A stretch of 64,000 nt of DNA, taken from Rhynchospora pubera (taxonomy: Eukaryota; Streptophyta; Magnoliopsida; Poales; Cyperaceae). A model generated the notes under the pieces. It did not search any database, was not told the DNA's origin, and saw only the letters and a list, made by a program, of their open reading frames with translations. Positions within the stretch are counted from its first letter, which is position 1. Each line of letters opens with the position of its first letter. The stretch spans positions 115,231,431-115,295,430 of the forward strand of contig CM051459.1 in NCBI GenBank assembly GCA_028095005.1. Reading direction: 5' to 3'. Positions 58,533 to 64,000 of this stretch are shown here, piece after piece. A program made the position numbers and the translations under genes.

Positions 58533-58898
58533 AAGCAAAGATATCTCAACTGATCTCCTAACATACTCGACGTCTTCAAAGTGATCCAGTATAACCAATT
58601 CATCAACAGTTAATCCCTTGATTACCTAAATACAACAATCAAGAGAGATATCATATTGCAGATTACCAGAAAGAAGTAGTAGAATACTTACTCAGCTGTA
58701 TATAGCCGTAGATAATAATATTATTACAAATGAATGTTGGTTCTTTCTTAAGCATCTGTTCTGATCTCCAAAAGGTCTTGTAGCTTGTATTCCCTTAACA
58801 AACTGGATGGATCATTATTAAGGTGTAGCAATTTGGCCATACTGGCTGATACCAAACATGTTTTTTTTCAATTTCCTTATTGATTAGTAATTAGTAAA

Positions 58899-59437
58899 TA
58901 ATATGTATGAAAATTCAAGTTAGTGGTCAGTAAGCCTCTCAGTTCCAGCTAATTGAAACTTCATTTGTTCATACAACCAACAAACCAAATTATTCTCGAC
59001 TTGTTTTTTTTTTTTTTAAAAAAAAAGGTGGGAGCGCCACCCAGTTTCATTTTGAAAAAATGAAACAAAAGTACAAAAGAACCATTACTCTACTCTATTT
59101 TCTCTTTAATACTCCCAAAAAATGAATCTTTATCCACTATCTATTCTAACTCTCAACAGTCTATCACTAATATGTATGAAAATTCAAGTTAGTGGTCAGT
59201 AAGCCTCTCAGTTCCAGCTAATTGAAACTTCATTTGTTCATACAACCAACAAACCAAATTATTCTCGACTTGTATTTTTTTTTTTTTTTTTTAAAGGTGG
59301 GAGCGCCACCCAGTTTCATTTTGAAAAAATGAAACAAAAGTACAAAAGAACCATTACTCTACTCTATTTTCTCTTTAATACTCCCAAAAAATGAATCTTT
59401 ATCCACTATCTATTCTAACTCTCAACAGTCTATCACT
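58899..59437. repeat. 269-bp tandem duplication spanning the LINE 3' junction
   Basis: Two copies, 58899-59167 and 59168-59437, are almost identical except in the poly-T/poly-A stretch. Each contains about 105 bases of intron, the LINE target sequence, the poly-T tail and about 150 bases of LINE 3' end. It therefore arose after LINE insertion. Confidence 0.92.
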
Positions 59438-60976
59438 AAAAGTATGCTTAAACCAAGCCTTACTAAACTGGTACATCTCATTGTCCATATCAGTGTACTA
59501 CAAAATTACCCCTAGCACCAAGAATCAAATATATACAGCTATCCACAAAAACTAAAACCTATCACATAATCCAATGTATTGACATCAACCTTTTACAACC
59601 ATATTAATTACAATTCTCTCAATATCTCAACCACACTACCATTTGACCGCATACAATTAGGTGTTCAACCTTCCCTCCCTGTAATCCATTTTTATATCGG
59701 TTGTAATACTAGCTTTCCTTGGTCATCTGTAGTAGGGAGCCATTTCATCTCATCTTCTCCTTTCTTCTTTTTCTTACTTTTTTTCTTTTTTTGCTTTACT
59801 CTTTGGCTGCCCCTCAACTTTGTCTTCAATTACAATCTTTTTGTTGTTTTCCTTGATATCTTCTTGCTCCACTTTATTTTCTTTTTGCACCACAAGAAAG
59901 TTATGTTGCATTTCTTTCTGCCCTTCTTCCTTTGCACCACTAAATGTTACCTTTTTTGCTTTACTATGTTCTATCACTTTTGTCTCCATATCCTGTACTG
60001 GCATTTGAACCAAAGTTTTTGTTTTGACACTACTTTCCCTTGTGTCTGTGTCTTCCATAGCCTTCAGTACTGGTATCTCAACCATATCCTTCAAAACTGG
60101 CATCTCAACCATAGCATCAGTAATCTTACAAATTTTACCATCATCTGGTTCACTCTTTTCTCCTACCTTAAGCGCCTCTTCCTGATTTACCCCTTTCTTC
60201 TTCTCTCGGACCTCCTTTGGCTTCCAAATCCACTATGAATTTTGTCTCCTCTGATATTCGATATCTCGACCAATATGAAAAGTCACAGACAATGATAGAA
60301 TCCTATGATTATCAAAACTAGTATTATGCTGAGGTTTCAATTGGTGTACTATCTCTGCACAATCCCTTGATCTGTGGCTAGTTTTCTCACAAGCAAAGCG
60401 CATAATTGAGTGACAACACTGTTTTGCTAGGTGTCCCTTACCTCCACATCTAAGGCACAAGGGATGTGTATATGTTGAGTCTGAGATAATACGCCGTACA
60501 CGCTCACGTGCTCGATCAAGCATGGATTTAGATCGCTCCCAACCTGGACCTCCATCTCTACGCTTCTCATCAATCAGACCTTCATCTCTTTGCTTCTCAT
60601 CTCCTTCAATCTCAATTTGACCTGCCTCCATTGCTGATGTCACCATGGTTGCAAGGGAATCAAGTGCTTGCTTGATTTCTCCAAACATCAAGATTTGCAT
60701 CTTCGAATCCACCGATTCCTTCACTAGCGTCATGAGAGAGGCGATTGCTTGCTTAATTTCCTCTATTTGAGTTGCCTCCATCGTCAAGATGCTTCAACAA
60801 TACGATCCAGTTGTGACGATGCTGTGAGAGAGCGATTACGTGTTGGGGAGTGGAAATAGCTGAGGATTTGTATGAATTTAGCAATTTTTGAAGAATTTTG
60901 GGGAGATTTTGGCTAGAATTTAGCTAGAGTGGGATCTGGAATCGCTCGAATCGCTTTTTCTAGGGTTCCCTTTAGC
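59273..60976 (-). mobile_element. Non-autonomous LINE derivative with ORF1 only
   Basis: Minus orientation: the 3' poly-A tail appears as poly-T at 59273-59292, and the 5' end is at about 60976. It is flanked by the 16-bp duplication AATTATTCTCGACTTG at 59257-59272 and 60977-60992; a further copy at 58988-59003 comes from the later tandem duplication. The 1.7-kb element has a 5' leader of about 190 bases, one ORF with a zinc knuckle (59774-60787), and a 500-base 3' part ending in TGGGTGGCGCTCCCACC. Endonuclease and reverse transcriptase are absent, so it needs enzymes from elsewhere. Confidence 0.82.
59774..60787 (-). pseudogene. LINE ORF1-like zinc-knuckle protein with one TAG
   Basis: The minus-strand frame is open from ATG at 60787 to a stop at 59774, except for TAG at 60233-60235 (about codon 185 of 337). 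The N-terminal part has two related helices (QIEEIKQAIASLMTLVKES, EIKQALDSLATMVTS). Then comes a basic segment and a CCHC knuckle, CLRCGGKGHLAKQC. A second knuckle is damaged: FACEKTSHRSRDC lacks the first cysteine. After the TAG the frame continues with Lys/Glu-rich text (WKPKEVREKKKGVNQEE ... KAKKEKK) and the imperfect repeats MVEMPVLKD, MVEIPVLKA. LINE ORF1 proteins bind RNA. The stop is most simply a CAG to TAG change in a recent copy. Confidence 0.72.
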
Positions 60977-61323
60977 AATTATTCTCGACTTGTACAAGGA
61001 TTGAAAACAAACCTTTCCATAAAACGGTCTTATTTTCTACAGGTAAATTGCGGGGTAAACGCGACCCTTTAAGCTAAATCTGTGGCTACAGGTAAATTAG
61101 TTGCCTTAGATCGATAAACAAAAATAAATAAAAAATACCACTGCTATGAAAGGAATGGAAAGAAGAAGGAATTGAGAGACATACATACAAGTTGGAAATG
61201 AGAGCAGGTGAAGAAGGGGGGACGCGCGTGAGAAGCACGTGCATCACTTCGTCCGCCATCAGGCTTCCGTACGTACACAAACACGGTGTGCGGCCCCACC
61301 GCCGGAGACATCGTCGCCACCAT

Positions 61324-62061
61324 GCCCGACCTCTCTCTCTCTCTCTCTCTCTCACTGTCTCTGTCGGAACAACCAATATCTCTCTTGATTGCAGATTATA
61401 CAAACACGAAGAACTAGGTTTGCTCCTCTCTCTCTTCTTTCTATATTTCTCTCTGCAAGTACGAGAAGGGGATTTCTCCGAGTACGAAGCGTATACGAAG
61501 AGGAAGAGAAAAGAAGCGTATACGCGTTATTTTTTTCTATTTTCCTTGATGGAGTCCTAGATCCAACCGTCCGTTTAGATCGGACGGTTGAGATTAGAAA
61601 ACGTCCAGTGGATGGTTTAATTGAGTCATCCAGAGGATACGACTATCAGCTCCGGGTCTAGGGAGGTAACTGCGAAGATAATTGGTTCTCCTGTGGTCCT
61701 GTGGAGCAGTGGAGGTGCAATCCAGCGATCCGATTGAGGATTTTAAATGGTCGATGGAGGAGATATTGGGAGCGCACCACGTGGACCCCGGAGAGCCGTT
61801 GGATTGGGAGGTCATGGACGATTTGCTGGGTGCGTATTTGGAGGTGAACCAGAACGAGAGACCGGTGTTTAGATACGAAACATTATTATCCGTCATATTT
61901 ATATCGAAACTTTTACCACTTTAGTGAGGATGCAAATTTGATGGAAATGTGCGAGTGATTGGTTGCTGTAGTTTATGTTCGCATTTGGGTTAATATATTG
62001 GAGTACATTATTTATACATATTATCTATGGGTTAATAACTGATTTAACTGGAAGTTGCTAA
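61324..62061. other. Upstream of AIG2-like pseudogene and intergenic
   Basis: A CT microsatellite lies at 61331-61354. A hairpin, ATCCAACCGTCCG/CGGACGGTTGAGAT, is at about 61561-61594. The GC-richer block 61640-61920 has an open frame (VDPGEPLDWEVMDDLLGAYL) without recognised homology; it may be an exon relic. CTCCGGGTC here recurs at 49709. Confidence 0.4.
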
Positions 62062-62600
62062 TTAAATAATAATGAAAGCAAAGCATCAGCATCTATCTTT
62101 GAATGAAGACTTTTTTTTTGTATCATGATATTGTTCAATGCTTCCATTGGTAGATATTTAAATTGTGATAATAAAAAAGAATTTAATTTGTTTATATGAA
62201 ATGTCACTGCATTTTTATTTTTCACAGTGAGCTAAGATATTGTATTGCCTTTCAATTAAAATTCTAATAAAAAATACTGATATTCATATCCAAATCAACA
62301 AAAGCTGCATTTATGATTATAGCACAAGAACATATTGTCTGCTTTCAACAAATATTTATTTTGTTATCCATATTTATGAAAAATGGAATTCTCAGTAACT
62401 TACAAAGGGAAAAAGGTCAACATCATGACCTTTATTGTATTTGATGTGATGCAGACACCGTGAATAATTTTACACATATAAAATAATAATATATGTATTA
62501 ATCAATATTATATCATGTGCGCATAACAAAATAATATTTTGGGAAGATAAATACAGGGCATAAGTATAAAAATCAATTAATATTGTATGACATCTGTGAC
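62062..62600. repeat. Dispersed segment, copy 3 (empty site for the Mutator-like element)
   Basis: Same series as 47793-48150 and 49729-50278. At about 62588 it reads ATGACATCTGTGACGGTGCTT without interruption, the pre-insertion form of the site occupied at 50279-53688. It continues into the second PPR leader. Confidence 0.88.
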
Positions 62601-63314
62601 GGTGCTTATTTGAGGTCGGCCCGAATATCCTCAATTTGGGTCAGACGTATCGGCCTAGGAACGGCCTGTAAAATTCTATCCTTTTGTAGATTTCATTACT
62701 CTCACTTCCGTGATTCCATCGCAATTCGCAGGACGAGAACTGTTCAGTGTTCTTGAAGGGTTCAGGTTGCCCGACCGCCTCGGCGCCTTGTAATCTGCAT
62801 TTCAGGTGCGTTACTTAGTTTCAATTTGCGCTGTCATTGATTTCAATTTTCTCATTCATTTCCCTCCGTAGTCCATTCTTTGTGCCGTCCCTTTCTGTCT
62901 TATGCTCAACTCTCAGTGCCCTCTCCTTCTGATTTTGAGTCCACAATTTGGGTTTGATAGTGCTTTGCTGGGTTTCTTTTTCACAGCATTACTTAAGTCT
63001 GTTCAGGTCTTATACAATTGTTAAGAAAATATATCAAAAAGTACCATGTATTGTGGAAATACAGTATGTCATTGTCAGCACAAGATGGCTACATCTTTTA
63101 TGACATTTGTTCAGTGGGTGTATAGAGCTGATTTTATAACTGTTAAAAGATTCAGGTTCCTCCAGAAGATGGCTAGATTGGACTATTGTAATAACCAAAT
63201 TGCGTTGCTTTTCACAATCTCTGTTAATGATGGTACTGTTTATGAATGCAGTGACAGAAAAATAGACGCGCAGACTGTCACTTCGAGAGACCAGAGTGAA
63301 AATCTAAGTTTAAG
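62601..63314 (+). promoter_or_regulatory. 5' leader of the PPR gene, copy 2
   Basis: It matches 53700-54395 closely, with small indels (extra text at 62705-62745 and 63148-63165). It includes the same possible leader-intron donor CATTTCAG|GTGCGTTAC. It is longer and likely closer to the ancestral form, because the attached coding region is intact as far as visible. Confidence 0.6.
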
Positions 63315-64000
63315 ATGGCGCATGCATTGCCTCTTACCCCCTTCTCTTCACTGTCTATTTCAGCTTACCAATCCCATTCCCAGTTCTCGCATTCGCATGC
63401 TTCTCATCATAGCCTCGGCTACTCAATCCCCCAATTAAAATCTCAACCCCACAAAATCAACAAGAAACCACAACCATGTCACAATTCTGCTCAAGAGGCA
63501 ATTAACCAGTTGCACGATTATTTGGCTTCTCCGAACACTCTAACATCCATTCGTGAGTTCAATCAGCTCGTGTCCCCCATGGTACGTGCCAAAACCTTAA
63601 CACATTACCCATCCATCTTTACCCTCTACAATCATTTAACGCAAACCCTAGGGATTAGTCCAGATAAATATACCTATGGGTACATGATTAATATCTGTGC
63701 CCAGATGGATCGGCTCAACCTAGCTTTTATTTTTCTTGGGCGGCTTCTAAAAGAGGGACACAGAATTGATGCAATAATCTTCACTCCAGTACTTAAGTGC
63801 CTCTGTTCTGGGGATAGGATTACGGACGCAGCAGTCATGTTGCTACGCAAAATGCCTAAGCTGGGAGCTGTGCCCAATGTAATCTCATATGGCATTCTTA
63901 TCAATGGACTTTTATCTTATGGTAACACTGACATAGCCCTTCAGCTGTTTTTTAAACTGGTTAAAATTGGTGGTGAGTGTAAACCCGACGTGATCACATA
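63315..64000 (+). CDS. RFL-type pentatricopeptide repeat protein, 5' part (cut by window end)
   Basis: From ATG 63315 the frame is open for 228 codons to the window edge. The first 52 residues equal those of the gene at 54396 apart from one or two changes. Then comes the typical RFL N-terminal region: EAINQLHDYLASPN, REFNQLVSPMVRAK, HYPSIFTLYNHL. PPR units follow (ISPDKYTYGYMINICAQMDR, LNLAFIFLGRLLKEGHRIDA, VPNVISYGILINGLLSYGNT, KPDVIT). These units vary among themselves as in normal RFL genes, unlike the near-identical units of the 54396 gene. The product is probably an organelle-targeted RNA-binding protein. Completeness cannot be judged here. Confidence 0.85.
   Translation, partial: MAHALPLTPFSSLSISAYQSHSQFSHSHASHHSLGYSIPQLKSQPHKINKKPQPCHNSAQEAINQLHDYLASPNTLTSIREFNQLVSPMVRAKTLTHYPSIFTLYNHLTQTLGISPDKYTYGYMINICAQMDRLNLAFIFLGRLLKEGHRIDAIIFTPVLKCLCSGDRITDAAVMLLRKMPKLGAVPNVISYGILINGLLSYGNTDIALQLFFKLVKIGGECKPDVIT

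Larger units (their letters stand above)
58533..61323 (-). pseudogene. AIG2-like (gamma-glutamylcyclotransferase fold) pseudogene
   Basis: Minus strand. Exon 1 (61189-61323) gives MVATMSPAVGPHTVFVY, then, in another frame, YGSLMADEVMHVLLTRVPPS and SPALISN. GTACGTAC at 61269-61276 is a four-base duplication that breaks the frame inside the family motif VYGSL. Exon 2 (61013-61079) gives FSLKGRVYPAI and PVENKTV, again in different frames because one base is missing between them (about 61041). Exon 3 (58533-58625) gives VIKGLTVDELVILDHFEDVE, YVRRSVEISLL, matching the family's DVFEDVEYVRR. The C-terminal exons (expected YVW ... EWDFEEW) are absent. A 1.7-kb LINE derivative sits in the intron between exons 2 and 3. 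Plant AIG2-like proteins have the gamma-glutamylcyclotransferase fold; this copy cannot make one. Confidence 0.85.

Overview
This window is nuclear DNA of a flowering plant, most likely a woody eudicot. It is AT-rich, with GT-AG introns, widely spaced multi-exon genes and many transposon relics. The gene families also point to a plant: a MOM1-like silencing factor, a wall O-acetyltransferase of the RWA family, a xi-class glutathione transferase, CNX3 and RFL-type PPR genes. No bacterial operon, CRISPR array, rRNA or convincing tRNA gene was seen.

Layout. 0-16.1 kb is a transposon graveyard. It holds a Ty1/copia element (1685-8789, minus strand, 5-bp target duplication AATAT) inserted into a duplicated segment, several Tourist-like MITEs, a long-TIR element (10.4-11.3 kb), and a 4.0-kb solo LTR (11657-15671, target duplication TAATT) nested in a MITE. 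16.7-26.5 kb is a MOM1-like gene on the plus strand whose 15 coding exons stay in frame apart from one TGA in exon 4. 26.5-31.3 kb is mostly MITEs. 31.8-34.8 kb is an intact five-exon glutathionyl-hydroquinone reductase gene (plus). It converges on an intact 16-exon RWA gene (35.6-41.7 kb, minus). 44.1-45.9 kb is a decayed CNX3 (MoaC-type) pseudogene.

47.8-64 kb is an accessory region built from segmental copies. It carries a fragment of a heparan-alpha-glucosaminide N-acetyltransferase-like gene and a 3.4-kb Mutator-like element (50279-53688). That element has about 108-bp TIRs and a 9-bp target duplication, and a paralogous empty site lies at 62.6 kb. It contains an unrecognised ORF with a zinc-finger-like motif, a TATA box and an upstream array of about 62-bp repeats. 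Next come an RFL-type PPR gene made of near-identical 105-bp units, an AIG2-like pseudogene with an ORF1-only LINE in its intron, and the 5' part of a second RFL-type PPR gene that runs off the window.

The best candidates for undescribed biology are the Mutator-like element's cargo ORF, the ORF1-only LINE, and the array of covarying short palindromes inside the copia element. The ordinary genes act in separate pathways (chromatin silencing, quinone/glutathione redox, wall acetylation, molybdenum cofactor, organelle RNA processing) and show no operon-like cooperation.
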